A stretch of 64,000 nucleotides of DNA from Saccharibacillus soli. Its GTDB lineage: Bacteria > Bacillota > Bacilli > Paenibacillales > Paenibacillaceae. Under the pieces are notes generated by a model. The model saw only the letters and a list, made by a program, of their open reading frames with translations, was not told the DNA's origin and did no database searches. Location: NCBI GenBank assembly GCA_002189105.1, contig NIOB01000001.1, forward strand, positions 372,001 to 436,000, written 5' to 3'. Shown here one piece after another: positions 45,323 to 54,731 of this stretch (position 1 is the stretch's first letter; every line of letters begins with the position of its first letter). The position numbers were made by a program, and so were the translations under genes.

Positions 45323-45871
45323 ATGAGGTGGAGAAGAATTGCGGTCTGCGCACTGGCCCTGTCGCTGGTGAGCGGTTCCGTAGCGTTTGCCGATTCGGCT
45401 TTTCAGAAGATCAGAGTGTTGATTAACGGAAGCGCGGTCAGTACGGGAGGCTACCTAATTGATGGGACTACTTACGTCCCTGTCCGCGAGTTCGACGGCC
45501 TGGCCGAATACAACGAAAATACCGGAACCGTCAGCTTTACCAAACCCAATGTGGATATGTTCCTGTTCAAAGGGGATACTCCATTTGGGAATGTCAATGT
45601 AGGCAAACTTAAATTTTACATCTTCTCGCAGATCGACAGCCTGAACACCAATATTGACTCGGTGAAGGTGTCCATTCGGAATCCATCCGGCGATGTGAAG
45701 GACATCCAATCTCAGGAACTGAGTTCGCGCAAGGACAATTTCTGGTTCAAGACCTACGATTTCACCTATGATTTCAACCGGGCGGGGAAATATTACGTCG
45801 AATTTTATATTAAAAGAAGCGGCGGATCGTACTCCATGGTTGCGCAAAAAGCGATCAACGCGGTGGACTGA
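45323..45871 (+). CDS. Secreted stalk-domain protein, 182 residues
   Basis: The protein has a signal peptide (RRIAVCALALSLVSGSVAFA, cleavage before DS). A short copper-amine-oxidase-N-like repeat follows at about 30-70 (IRVLINGSAVSTGGYLIDGTTYVPVREF), then a beta-sandwich domain (SVKVSIRNPSGDVKDI ... AGKYYVEFYIKRSG). The start ATG is 12 bases from AGAGAGGA, so the ribosome site is weak. It is probably attached to the envelope, with no catalytic residues seen. Confidence 0.75.
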   Translation: MRWRRIAVCALALSLVSGSVAFADSAFQKIRVLINGSAVSTGGYLIDGTTYVPVREFDGLAEYNENTGTVSFTKPNVDMFLFKGDTPFGNVNVGKLKFYIFSQIDSLNTNIDSVKVSIRNPSGDVKDIQSQELSSRKDNFWFKTYDFTYDFNRAGKYYVEFYIKRSGGSYSMVAQKAINAVD

Positions 45872-45991
45872 TTGTAGGCTTGATCCGCAAATTGACCTTC
45901 ACGGGGCGAAGTGGTAGGATAAGCAGTGTCCATTAAATTCAGGGCATCTACGCCTTATGCGTACATGCTAGAGAAACGGGGTTTTACCACA

Positions 45992-46327
45992 ATGAGCGAA
46001 CACGAACATAACCACTCTCACAATCATGAGCACGGCGACGATTGCGGATGCGGTCATGACCATAGCCACGACGAAGAGATTGTCGTTGCGTTTAGCGACG
46101 AAGAAGGCAACGAGAAAGAAATGGTTCTCGTACAGACTTTTGACGTAGGTGAAGAGGTTTATGCGCTTCTGCTTGAGCGCAACAACCCGGAAGCCGACGG
46201 TTTCATTCTGCGCCTTGAAGAAGAAGACGGCGAGACCGTTCTCGTCAACATCGAGGAAGAAGCAGAGTGGGAGAGAGTCGAAGCCGCTTATAACGAGCTG
46301 GTTGCTGCGCAAAGCGAAGAAGAGTAA
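45992..46327 (+). CDS. DUF1292 family protein with His-rich N-terminus
   Basis: The protein has 111 residues. The first 28 residues are rich in histidine and glutamate, with a CGCG pair, a possible metal-binding tail. The rest (EIVVAFSDEEGNEKEMVLVQTFDVGEEVYALLL, then ADGFILRLEEEDGETVLVNIEEEAEWERV) is the DUF1292 domain widespread in Firmicutes. The ribosome site is weak; the frame continues to 45926, so the start is uncertain. A terminator follows. Confidence 0.82.
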   Translation: MSEHEHNHSHNHEHGDDCGCGHDHSHDEEIVVAFSDEEGNEKEMVLVQTFDVGEEVYALLLERNNPEADGFILRLEEEDGETVLVNIEEEAEWERVEAAYNELVAAQSEEE

Positions 46328-46370
46328 GGTTCAGGGGCGGTCCGCCTGGCGATGCCGCTGCTTTCCTTTT

Positions 46371-46405
46371 AAACGGATGTTCTCCCGCGAGAGCATCCGT
46401 TTTTT
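46371..46405 (+). terminator. Terminator of the DUF1292 gene
   Basis: AAACGGATG-TTCTC pairs with GAGA-GCATCCGTTT and TTTTT follows. Confidence 0.8.
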
Positions 46406-46449
46406 CGTGTGCTTGCTGACGAGGCCGATAATCCGGTAACATATGTACG

Positions 46450-46473
46450 AAAAAACGGCCGCATAAGCGGCCG
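46450..46473 (-). terminator. Terminator of the speA gene
   Basis: CGGCCGC and GCGGCCG flank ATAA. Read on the minus strand the stem ends in TTTTTT. Confidence 0.75.
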
Positions 46474-46488
46474 CTGAAGTCACGGGTT

Positions 46489-47979
46489 TTAACGAATGGC
46501 ACCCGGTTCCACAATGACTTTGACAAACTTCACGGAGCGATCTTCCGGTCCCTTGACAGGCAGGCCCACATCCACGTGATCGGTAATGTAATCGATATTT
46601 TCCTGCGTGATAACTTCTCCTGGCAGCAGAATCGGGATGCCTGGCGGATACACGTAGATAAACTCTGCGATGATCCGATCGGCGGAGTCCTTAAATGGAA
46701 TAGACTCCGTCTCTCCATAGAACGCATCGCGCGGCAGCAGTGCCAAATGCGGGATGTCAGGAATCTTGACAGCTAATTCCTTGATTTCCTTGCTTTGTCC
46801 CCGGAATTCCTGAGCCATCTCACGCAGCGCGTCCAGCAGCACGCGGATCGTGCCTTCATTGTCGCCAGCGGTGATGAGGCAGAGGACATTATACATATCG
46901 CTCATTTCAACTTCGATGTTATGATGGTCGCGCAGCCAGTTCTCGGCTTCATAACCGGTGATGCCAAGGCGGCGAACCTGAATCGTGATCTTGGTCGGAT
47001 CGTAATCGTAGGTCGCTTCGCTGCCAATAATCTCTTCGCCGAAGCAGTAGAGACCTTCGATCTGATTGATTGCGCTGCGTGCATAGTCCGCGAAATCAAG
47101 CGCACGTTCGGCCATGGCATAGCCGTTCAAGGCCAGTTGGCGACGCGCGGTATCCAGCGAAGCAAGCAGGATATAGGAGGTGGACGTCGTCGTCAGCATA
47201 CTGATGACGGTCTGCACTCGTTTTGGATTGATAAATCCATTTTTGGTATTGACGTTCAGCACGGAACTCTGCGTCATCGAGCCGCCCAGTTTGTGTACGC
47301 TGGTGGCTGCCATGTCTGCACCGGCCTGCATGGCGGACAGCGGCAGTTGATCGTGGAAATGGATCAACACGCCGTGCGCTTCGTCAACCAGCACGGGAAC
47401 GCCATAGCTGTGCGACAGGGCGACGATCTGCTGAAGATCGGCACATACCCCGTAATAAGTCGGGTTGATGACCAGCAGTGCCTTGGCGTCCGTGTGCAGC
47501 TTCAGCGCTTTTTTAACCGAAGAGACGGTAATACCGTGGTCGATACCCAGGTTGGTATCGCGTTCCGGCGCGATGAATACCGGTTTGGCTCCTGCATAAA
47601 TGATGGCGCCGAGGACCGACTTGTGTACGTTGCGCGGCACGATGATCTTATCTCCCGGACCGCACACAGACAGGATCATCGTAATGATCGCGCTGCTGGT
47701 GCCTTGAACGGAGAAGAACGTGTGCGTCGCGCCGAACGCGTCGGCAGCGAGCTGTTGGGCTTCCTCGATGACGCCCATCGGCTGATGCAAATCGTCCAGA
47801 GGAGCGATGTTTATCAGGTCTATGGAAAGGGCGTTATCCCCAATAAATTCACGAAATTCCGGATCTGTCCCCATTCCTTTCTTGTGACCTGGAATGTGAA
47901 ACTGTACCGGATTTTGGTCCGCATGGCGCTTGAGCGCGGTGAAAAGCGGAGTACGAGCATGATCCATTAGGGTTGTCAC
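46489..47979 (-). CDS. speA: Arginine decarboxylase (PLP-dependent, SpeA type)
   Basis: The protein has 496 residues, close to Bacillus subtilis SpeA in pattern and length. It makes agmatine, the first step of polyamine synthesis. Visible: PVQFHIPGHKKG, NALSIDLINI, THTFFSVQGTSSA, INPTYYGVCADL, VDEAHGVLIHF, and the PLP lysine in TSVHKLGGSMTQSS. The C-terminal ornithine/lysine decarboxylase domain ends in PPGIPILLPGEVIT. The start is GTG 47979 or ATG 47967; both have imperfect ribosome spacing. A structured leader of about 115 bases precedes it. It is monocistronic. Confidence 0.92.
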   Translation of the reverse strand: MTTLMDHARTPLFTALKRHADQNPVQFHIPGHKKGMGTDPEFREFIGDNALSIDLINIAPLDDLHQPMGVIEEAQQLAADAFGATHTFFSVQGTSSAIITMILSVCGPGDKIIVPRNVHKSVLGAIIYAGAKPVFIAPERDTNLGIDHGITVSSVKKALKLHTDAKALLVINPTYYGVCADLQQIVALSHSYGVPVLVDEAHGVLIHFHDQLPLSAMQAGADMAATSVHKLGGSMTQSSVLNVNTKNGFINPKRVQTVISMLTTTSTSYILLASLDTARRQLALNGYAMAERALDFADYARSAINQIEGLYCFGEEIIGSEATYDYDPTKITIQVRRLGITGYEAENWLRDHHNIEVEMSDMYNVLCLITAGDNEGTIRVLLDALREMAQEFRGQSKEIKELAVKIPDIPHLALLPRDAFYGETESIPFKDSADRIIAEFIYVYPPGIPILLPGEVITQENIDYITDHVDVGLPVKGPEDRSVKFVKVIVEPGAIR

Positions 47980-48009
47980 AACCTTTCGTGTGCATAGAGT
48001 AGTTTCGTG

Positions 48010-48071
48010 CGTTGACCAAGTTAGAGGTGCGATTCAGGTGCCCGCAATCCTTTGATTCAGTTTGGTCAACG
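48010..48071 (-). promoter_or_regulatory. Structured 5' leader of speA, candidate cis-acting RNA
   Basis: CGTTGACCAA and TTGGTCAACG are perfect 10-base arms enclosing 42 bases that contain two CTGAATC copies (read on the minus strand). The stem is inside the transcript predicted from the promoter at 48131-48104 and ends 31 bases before the GTG. There is no T run, so it is not an ordinary terminator. It does not match a riboswitch class I know. Confidence 0.5.
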
Positions 48072-48103
48072 TGATAGAGCACGGTTAAAAATCAAACAAA
48101 TTG

Positions 48104-48131
48104 AGTATAGCAAAACGGGGCTGGATTGCAA
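48104..48131 (-). promoter_or_regulatory. Promoter of speA
   Basis: On the minus strand, TTGCAA (48131-48126), 16 bases, TATACT (48109-48104). The -35 box overlaps the first codons of the divergent GNAT frame. Confidence 0.6.
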
Positions 48132-49205
48132 GAAGGCAATTTTTCAAACGAGCTGCGCAGGGGGGCGAATAGGATAAACGTCAAGTATAGAGGTATCCAT
48201 TTGGAAGATCTCAAAGCAGTATCCAGGCTGATAGCTGGGCAGAATAAGCGAGCGGATCGGCATGTGGGCTATTGCGGCATCGAAGCGGCCGAGATTCTGC
48301 ATACGCTGGAACAGGAATTTGATTCTATGCAGCTGGAGCGGCATTTTACGCTGGCTGTGTGGGAGGAGCAGATCGTGGGCGTGCTTGGATTCGACGTCGA
48401 TTTGGATTCCAGTTCGGATTCTCATTCTGGTTCCCGTCCAGCACGGGCAGAGATCTGGGGGCCGTTTGTGGATTGGGAAACGTTGGAGCTTCAGGATGAA
48501 GATGCAGCATCGGATGAAGCATGTGGGCAGTGGATCGATTCGTTATGGAGCACAGCGCTGGCACGCGCAGGATTGGAATCGCTTGTTCTGCAAGGATTTT
48601 ATCATGAGAAAAATGTGAAAGCAGGGGCGCTGATGCAGCGTGTCGGAGCTTCGCTGACGGGGCAGCATATGACGCTTGCATTGAGCCGCGAAGACTTTCA
48701 GGCTTACTTGGACCAGGCGGATCAAGGCGGGGAGGAAGCTTCGACTTCGGATCTGAGAATTATGGATCTGGGTGTCGAGTGGGCAGAGGCGTTCGTTCGA
48801 CTGCATGATGAAGTCTTCCCGGGTTCGTATGCGTCCGGTTCTGCGCTGCTTCATGAGCGGGATGCCGAGCATCGTCTGATCGGCTGCGTGCGTGAAGGCA
48901 GGCTGCTGGGCTATGCGTTTGTCTCGGGCAGCCGCGAGTTTGCGGAAGGTGATATTGAATTCTTGGCTGCGGCGCCGCAGGCGCGGGGAGAAGGCGTGGG
49001 GCTTGCGCTGCTGCAAGCGGCTCTGCGTATCCTGTTCGAGGCTTTTGAGCCGCACGAAGTTCGCCTGACCGTAAGTATGAGCAATCTTGCGGCGATCGGA
49101 TTGTATCGCAAATGCGGATTTCAGACCCGGGAAGAAATGAAGGTCTATGAAATGCAATTTTTGCTTGATTCGCCTGGCTTCACGTTAGACTTCCTCCGCG
49201 AATAG
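48126..49205 (+). CDS. GNAT-family acetyltransferase with two GNAT-like halves
   Basis: The protein has about 359 residues from the TTG at 48126. The C-terminal GNAT domain shows FLAAAPQARGEGVGLALLQ (acetyl-CoA loop) and NLAAIGLYRKCGFQ. The N-terminal half (HFTLAVWEEQIVGVLGFDVDL, VDWETLELQDEDA) is a degenerate GNAT copy, a double arrangement common in Paenibacillaceae. The true start is uncertain: TTG 48126 has ACGGGG upstream but overlaps the speA -35 box, and no ATG or GTG fits the better GGGGGG site at about 48160. The substrate is unknown. Confidence 0.75.
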   Translation: MQEGNFSNELRRGANRINVKYRGIHLEDLKAVSRLIAGQNKRADRHVGYCGIEAAEILHTLEQEFDSMQLERHFTLAVWEEQIVGVLGFDVDLDSSSDSHSGSRPARAEIWGPFVDWETLELQDEDAASDEACGQWIDSLWSTALARAGLESLVLQGFYHEKNVKAGALMQRVGASLTGQHMTLALSREDFQAYLDQADQGGEEASTSDLRIMDLGVEWAEAFVRLHDEVFPGSYASGSALLHERDAEHRLIGCVREGRLLGYAFVSGSREFAEGDIEFLAAAPQARGEGVGLALLQAALRILFEAFEPHEVRLTVSMSNLAAIGLYRKCGFQTREEMKVYEMQFLLDSPGFTLDFLRE

Positions 49206-49338
49206 CCGATATAATAAGGCTTATAGAGAGAACCTGTCAGACGCGATCATCTGTCAGACATCAAGCTGTGTTCGTCGGAACACAGCGCGGGGAGAAGCCG
49301 TCTTCGACTTGAAAGCGAACGGCTCGAAAGGGGTAGCC

Positions 49339-50643
49339 ATGAATAACCGCACTGCCGGATCGAAACCGGCATCCAGCTTGTTTTCGATTTTCACCTGTTT
49401 ATGGATCATTGTTTTTTTGACCGAGTTTGTCAAAGGGGCACTTCTGGTCACTGTGCTGCCCGTTTACATGAAAAATACGCTGGGACTTCCGGCTTTAACG
49501 ATCAGCTTGGCATTTTCCCTACAGTATGTAGGGGACAACCTGCTGCGCAGTCCAACGGGCTGGTTAGCCGAACATGTTGGACTTAGAAGAACCATTGCGG
49601 CCGGGCTTTTGCTGTCCTGGGCGGCCGTCGTCGTCATTGCTTTTTCCATGACCGGTGTGTCGCTGGTTGTAGCCTGCACCCTGTTGGGTATCGGTACCGC
49701 TCCAATCTGGCCGGTCGTGATGAGCACCATCAGCATGGAAGCGGATCTGAACGGAGGAACTGGAGCCAAGATGGGCAGCATCCAGATCGCTACGTTGTCG
49801 GGTACGGGAGCTGGACCCATTGTCTCCAACCTGCTTGTTGGGGATTCTTATCAGGTTGTGTTCTGGGTTCTGTTCGTTGTCATGGCGATTGTCACGGCTG
49901 CGGCGTTTCTGCTGCCTAGACATATGATGGCGCCGCTTGCGCCCAAGGTAGTTCGCCACTCCCATACCGGTTATCCGTTTTCCAAGAAGGTTCGCCGTGT
50001 AGTGAAACGTCATACCGTGCGCTCGGTCTATTCCGTGCGTAAAGTGTTCCGCGCCCTGACCGCCTTGAAACTTACGCCGCTGCTGTATCCAGCCATGTTC
50101 CTTCAGTCATTTGCCATTGGGATTCTGACACCGGTGATCTCCGTCTACATCCGCAATGTGCTGGGCATGACGCCCGGACAATTTAATGTTCTGCTGATTG
50201 TAGGCGGCGGGGTGGCCGTTGTAGGTATGATTCCTGCCGGACGACTTGTGGATAAATACGGCACTCGCTGGTTTCTGCACATGGGATTCTTGTTTGCGGT
50301 CATCGCGCTGTGCGGGATTGCTTCCACCCACGCCATGACACTAGTCTGGTGCTTCATTCTGACCGCAGGGGTTGGCTTCGCCATGATCCTGCCGGCATGG
50401 AATACCCTGCTTGCCGAACTTGTACCGGAAAAAGAACGTGGAGCGATCTGGGGCGTCTTCCTGACGCTGCAAGGATTGGGAACAGTGCTGGGTCCGCTGG
50501 CAGGTGGATGGACCTGGGATTACCTCGGTCCGCAGGCACCGTTCTGGGCCAGTGCGATCTCCATGGCGCTGCTGCTGCTGATTCACGCACCGATGTCCAG
50601 AGCTTCCCGCCGCAGAGCGAATACCGTCCAATCTCACTCCTGA
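49339..50643 (+). CDS. Major facilitator superfamily transporter
   Basis: The protein has 434 residues and twelve predicted helices, with a basic cytoplasmic loop in the middle (KKVRRVVKRHTVRSVYSVRKVFR). The signature loop reads GWLAEHVGLRRT, with GRLVDKYGTRW in the second half. It is an exporter-like MFS protein of unknown substrate. ATG 49339 follows CGAAAGGGG; the frame extends to 49309. A terminator follows. Confidence 0.86.
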   Translation: MNNRTAGSKPASSLFSIFTCLWIIVFLTEFVKGALLVTVLPVYMKNTLGLPALTISLAFSLQYVGDNLLRSPTGWLAEHVGLRRTIAAGLLLSWAAVVVIAFSMTGVSLVVACTLLGIGTAPIWPVVMSTISMEADLNGGTGAKMGSIQIATLSGTGAGPIVSNLLVGDSYQVVFWVLFVVMAIVTAAAFLLPRHMMAPLAPKVVRHSHTGYPFSKKVRRVVKRHTVRSVYSVRKVFRALTALKLTPLLYPAMFLQSFAIGILTPVISVYIRNVLGMTPGQFNVLLIVGGGVAVVGMIPAGRLVDKYGTRWFLHMGFLFAVIALCGIASTHAMTLVWCFILTAGVGFAMILPAWNTLLAELVPEKERGAIWGVFLTLQGLGTVLGPLAGGWTWDYLGPQAPFWASAISMALLLLIHAPMSRASRRRANTVQSHS

Positions 50644-50689
50644 CCCACACATCTAATCTTTTATTCATGCAGTGACTTGCTTGCTGACT

Positions 50690-50716
50690 GATGCCGCCTT
50701 TCGAGGCGGCATTTTT
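50690..50716 (+). terminator. Terminator of the MFS gene
   Basis: ATGCCGCCT and AGGCGGCAT flank TTCG, followed by TTTTT. Confidence 0.85.
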
Positions 50717-50812
50717 GCGTTTTTCGTTTGTTTTTTAGCCAGAAGGTTAAAAAAAGAAAGTGACCTTGTACGCGTAAAGACCCCTTAAATCGGATAAACG
50801 GAGGAATAACAG

Positions 50813-51607
50813 ATGGAGCTGAATTTGCAGAATAAAGTTGTGATCGTAACAGGAGCCAGCTCGGGTATTGGACTGGCTACAGCCAAGATGTTCCTTGCAG
50901 AAGGCGCCAAAGTAGTCGGAGCCAGCCGCCATCCGGCAAAAATCGGCGAACTGGGAAGCAAGGAACAGGTGCTGGCCGTGGAAGCCGATTTGAGTACGCC
51001 GGAAGGTCCCAAGAAGCTTGTGGAAGCGGCCATTCAGCAGTTCGGACGCGTAGACATTCTGATTAACAATGCGGGCATTTCCCACTCCCGTCTGGACGGG
51101 TTTTTGGGCACGACGGATGAACAGTGGGAGGAGACGTATACCAACAATCTCATGAGCATGGTGAGAACCTCCAGAGCGGCCATCCCGCATATGCTGGAGC
51201 AGGGCAAAGGCGTGATTATCAGCGTAGCTTCGGAAGATGCTCGCCAGCCGCAGCCTATGTCCGTGGATTATTCGGCGTTTAAGGCCGGGCTGCTCAGTGT
51301 GGGCAAAGCGCTGGCTATGGAGTTCGGGGAAAAAGGTGTGCGCGTCAATACGGTATCGCCTGGGCCAACACATACGAACATCTGGGATCAGCCCGGCGGA
51401 ATGATCGATGCCATCTCCGAGAAATTCGACCAGCCCAAGGAGAAGGCTGTTGATTATTTCGTGGATGAAGTACGAGAGCTGCCGGTAGGGCGCATCGGAC
51501 AGCCGGAAGACATCGCTTCGATGATCGTGTTCTTATCTTCGGATCGGGCGGAATATGCGTTTGGCGCCGAATATCCGGTCAACGGTGGTTCCTTCAAGGG
51601 GATGTGA
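50813..51607 (+). CDS. Short-chain dehydrogenase/reductase
   Basis: The protein has 264 residues. Classical SDR motifs: NAD(P) loop TGASSGIG, NNAG, the catalytic serine in IISVASED, YSAFK (YxxxK), and the cofactor segment NTVSPGPTHTN. The C-terminus PVNGGS is usual for this group. GGAGGAATAACAG precedes the ATG. It is monocistronic. The substrate is unknown; sequence alone does not separate steroid-, sugar- and fatty-type SDRs. Confidence 0.9.
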   Translation: MELNLQNKVVIVTGASSGIGLATAKMFLAEGAKVVGASRHPAKIGELGSKEQVLAVEADLSTPEGPKKLVEAAIQQFGRVDILINNAGISHSRLDGFLGTTDEQWEETYTNNLMSMVRTSRAAIPHMLEQGKGVIISVASEDARQPQPMSVDYSAFKAGLLSVGKALAMEFGEKGVRVNTVSPGPTHTNIWDQPGGMIDAISEKFDQPKEKAVDYFVDEVRELPVGRIGQPEDIASMIVFLSSDRAEYAFGAEYPVNGGSFKGM

Positions 51608-51663
51608 GGCAGGGAGTCCCTTGTTCCACCAAGCTCAATAGCTTCAATGGCGGAGACGGACAG

Positions 51664-51707
51664 GAAAAAACGGCTGTCCACGCTTGGTTGGGCGCGGACA
51701 GCCGTTT
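51664..51707. terminator. Bidirectional terminator
   Basis: AAAAAACGGCTGTCC pairs with GGACAGCCGTTT around a 16-base loop. It lies between the convergent SDR gene and the DUF1054 gene. Confidence 0.85.
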
Positions 51708-51727
51708 CTTCTGCCGGGTAACGGAAC

Positions 51728-52363
51728 TTAGAAAGCCATTTTGTATAAAGGAATCAGTGTTTCAAATGTCTCTTCAATCGTTTGAACCAGTGCTTCTCCG
51801 TCTCTCAGACGAGCATCGTCTTTTTGCAGGAAACGGCCGCACAGCACTTCGGATTTCTTGACCGTGCCCAGGCGTTCGGCGATCTGCGCCAATCCGTCCT
51901 TGCCCAAGTCGATATGGCGCGTTCCGCCTGGTTTGGTATGATCGACTGACCAGTAGAACTCCTCCTGCTGCTCTTGGGGAATCAGGTTCATGACCTGACG
52001 TTCGTTCTTGCGCAGTGAGGCAGCGAGGGTGGTCTTGTTCGGACTCTCGTAGATGACTGCCATCACAATGAACAAGTAATTGGCGAACATGCCCACCTGG
52101 AAATGCGGCAGCGCTTTGTAGCCCCGTTTGCTCGATGCCCAGGCCACCCATGTGTCGGCTGGTGGATGAACGGTGCGGCGAGCGTGTTTGGCAACATGGG
52201 CGAACATCTCTTCACCCGTCTGCGCAGACAGGAATGGAGCCAGTTCACGTCCAAGCTGTTCCAGCTTGGGACGGACATTGGCGATCAATGCATCCATTCG
52301 AGGCTCAAGACCTTCTATTTCAAATACGGCAAAATCTTTTTCATCAAAACCTGGGATCGTCAT
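51728..52363 (-). CDS. DUF1054 family protein (YktB-like)
   Basis: The protein has 211 residues. The order FDEKDFAVFEIEGLEPRM, then HVAKHARRTVHPPADTWVAW and GYKALPHFQVGMFANYLFI, is that of Bacillus YktB. The structure is known for the family but the function is not. The start at 52363 has AGAGGGG eight bases upstream; the frame continues to 52381 (GTG). The gene is monocistronic. The gap 52364-52703 holds the gndA promoter and a weak hairpin, with no gene. Confidence 0.88.
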   Translation of the reverse strand: MTIPGFDEKDFAVFEIEGLEPRMDALIANVRPKLEQLGRELAPFLSAQTGEEMFAHVAKHARRTVHPPADTWVAWASSKRGYKALPHFQVGMFANYLFIVMAVIYESPNKTTLAASLRKNERQVMNLIPQEQQEEFYWSVDHTKPGGTRHIDLGKDGLAQIAERLGTVKKSEVLCGRFLQKDDARLRDGEALVQTIEETFETLIPLYKMAF

Positions 52364-52626
52364 GGTCATGCCCCTCTCCACAGCGGCCTGTTCTCCAGCG
52401 CCGCAAGCGATTCATCGGCCATTATAGCACAGGAAGAAGGGGAGCAAACAAGCAGGCAGAACATGAAGAGTTCATGAAGCCTGATTCTTTGAATTTCCAA
52501 GATCAAACCTGAGTCAGGTCGCTTTTTTGGCGTTCTGTCGCGCTTTGTGGTGTTAAAGAGGTTTACGATGGCTGGAAATCTACGGATTAAGTCTATCAAT
52601 TTGAATGTATTCCTATTCCCGAGGAC

Positions 52627-52655
52627 TTCACTTTACTAAACAAAACGGGTACAAT
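52627..52655 (+). promoter_or_regulatory. Promoter of gndA
   Basis: TTCACT (52627-52632), 17 bases, TACAAT (52650-52655), about 50 bases before the start codon. Confidence 0.6.
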
Positions 52656-52703
52656 GAAAATTATTGCAACGCTATTTCATAGACAAAGGATGGAGAACCT
52701 AAA

Positions 52704-54122
<1,419 letters not shown>

Positions 54123-54143
54123 GATTAGCGACATTCTTTTGCG

Positions 54144-54191
54144 CAGCGGCGGGGGCCGTCCTTCGGGACTGCCTTCGCCGCTGTTTTTTTG
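54144..54191 (+). terminator. Terminator of gndA
   Basis: CAGCGGCG and CGCCGCTG enclose an inner GTCC-GGAC stem and are followed by TTTTTTT. Confidence 0.85.
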
Positions 54192-54285
54192 CGAAAAGAG
54201 GAAGGAACTCGCTTGATTTAGCGCTTCACAGCGTCTAATGGTTGAATGAAATGGGAGAGGCGTGTATAGTGAAAGAAGCGAACAT

Positions 54286-54310
54286 GAAAAAAGGAGCCAT
54301 AGGCTCCTTC
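54286..54310 (-). terminator. Terminator of the rhodanese gene
   Basis: AAGGAGCC and GGCTCCTT flank a three-base loop. Read on the minus strand the stem ends in TTTTTT. Confidence 0.7.
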
Positions 54311-54321
54311 CGGGTACTGGA

Positions 54322-54627
54322 TTACTCTTCGTCTTCCTGCCAGGCGATCATGCCGCCGGTCATGTTGATGACTTTATCGTATCCGGACATCTCCAGATAT
54401 TCGCAAGCGCGTTCACTGCGATAACCGCTGCGGCAGATGAATACCGTCTCCCGGTCGGGATCAAGCTCGCCCACTCGTTCTGCAAGCTGTCCGAGCGGAA
54501 TGTGAACGGCGCCGGGAATCATGCCAAGCGCGACTTCTTCCGGCTCACGAACGTCGATCATCAGCGGAGCATCGCCCTGCTGGATACGCGTGCGAAGCTC
54601 TGAAGGTTCGATTTGTGCAATGGACAT
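54322..54627 (-). CDS. Rhodanese-domain sulfurtransferase
   Basis: The protein has 101 residues and a single rhodanese domain. Visible: LMIDVREPEEVALGMIPGAVHIPLG and the active-site cysteine in VFICRSGYRS. It transfers sulfane sulfur in the cytoplasm. AGGCAGGAAGA precedes the start at 54627; the frame is open to 54678. It is divergent from aroA. Confidence 0.92.
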   Translation of the reverse strand: MSIAQIEPSELRTRIQQGDAPLMIDVREPEEVALGMIPGAVHIPLGQLAERVGELDPDRETVFICRSGYRSERACEYLEMSGYDKVINMTGGMIAWQEDEE

Positions 54628-54731
54628 CGTGGTCTTCCTGCCTTTCGGTTGGGATAGGTTCATGATACGAATGAGCAAAACTTATGTCAAATGTTAACCC
54701 ACTTTCATACACAGCTTGGAGGAACCGATTC

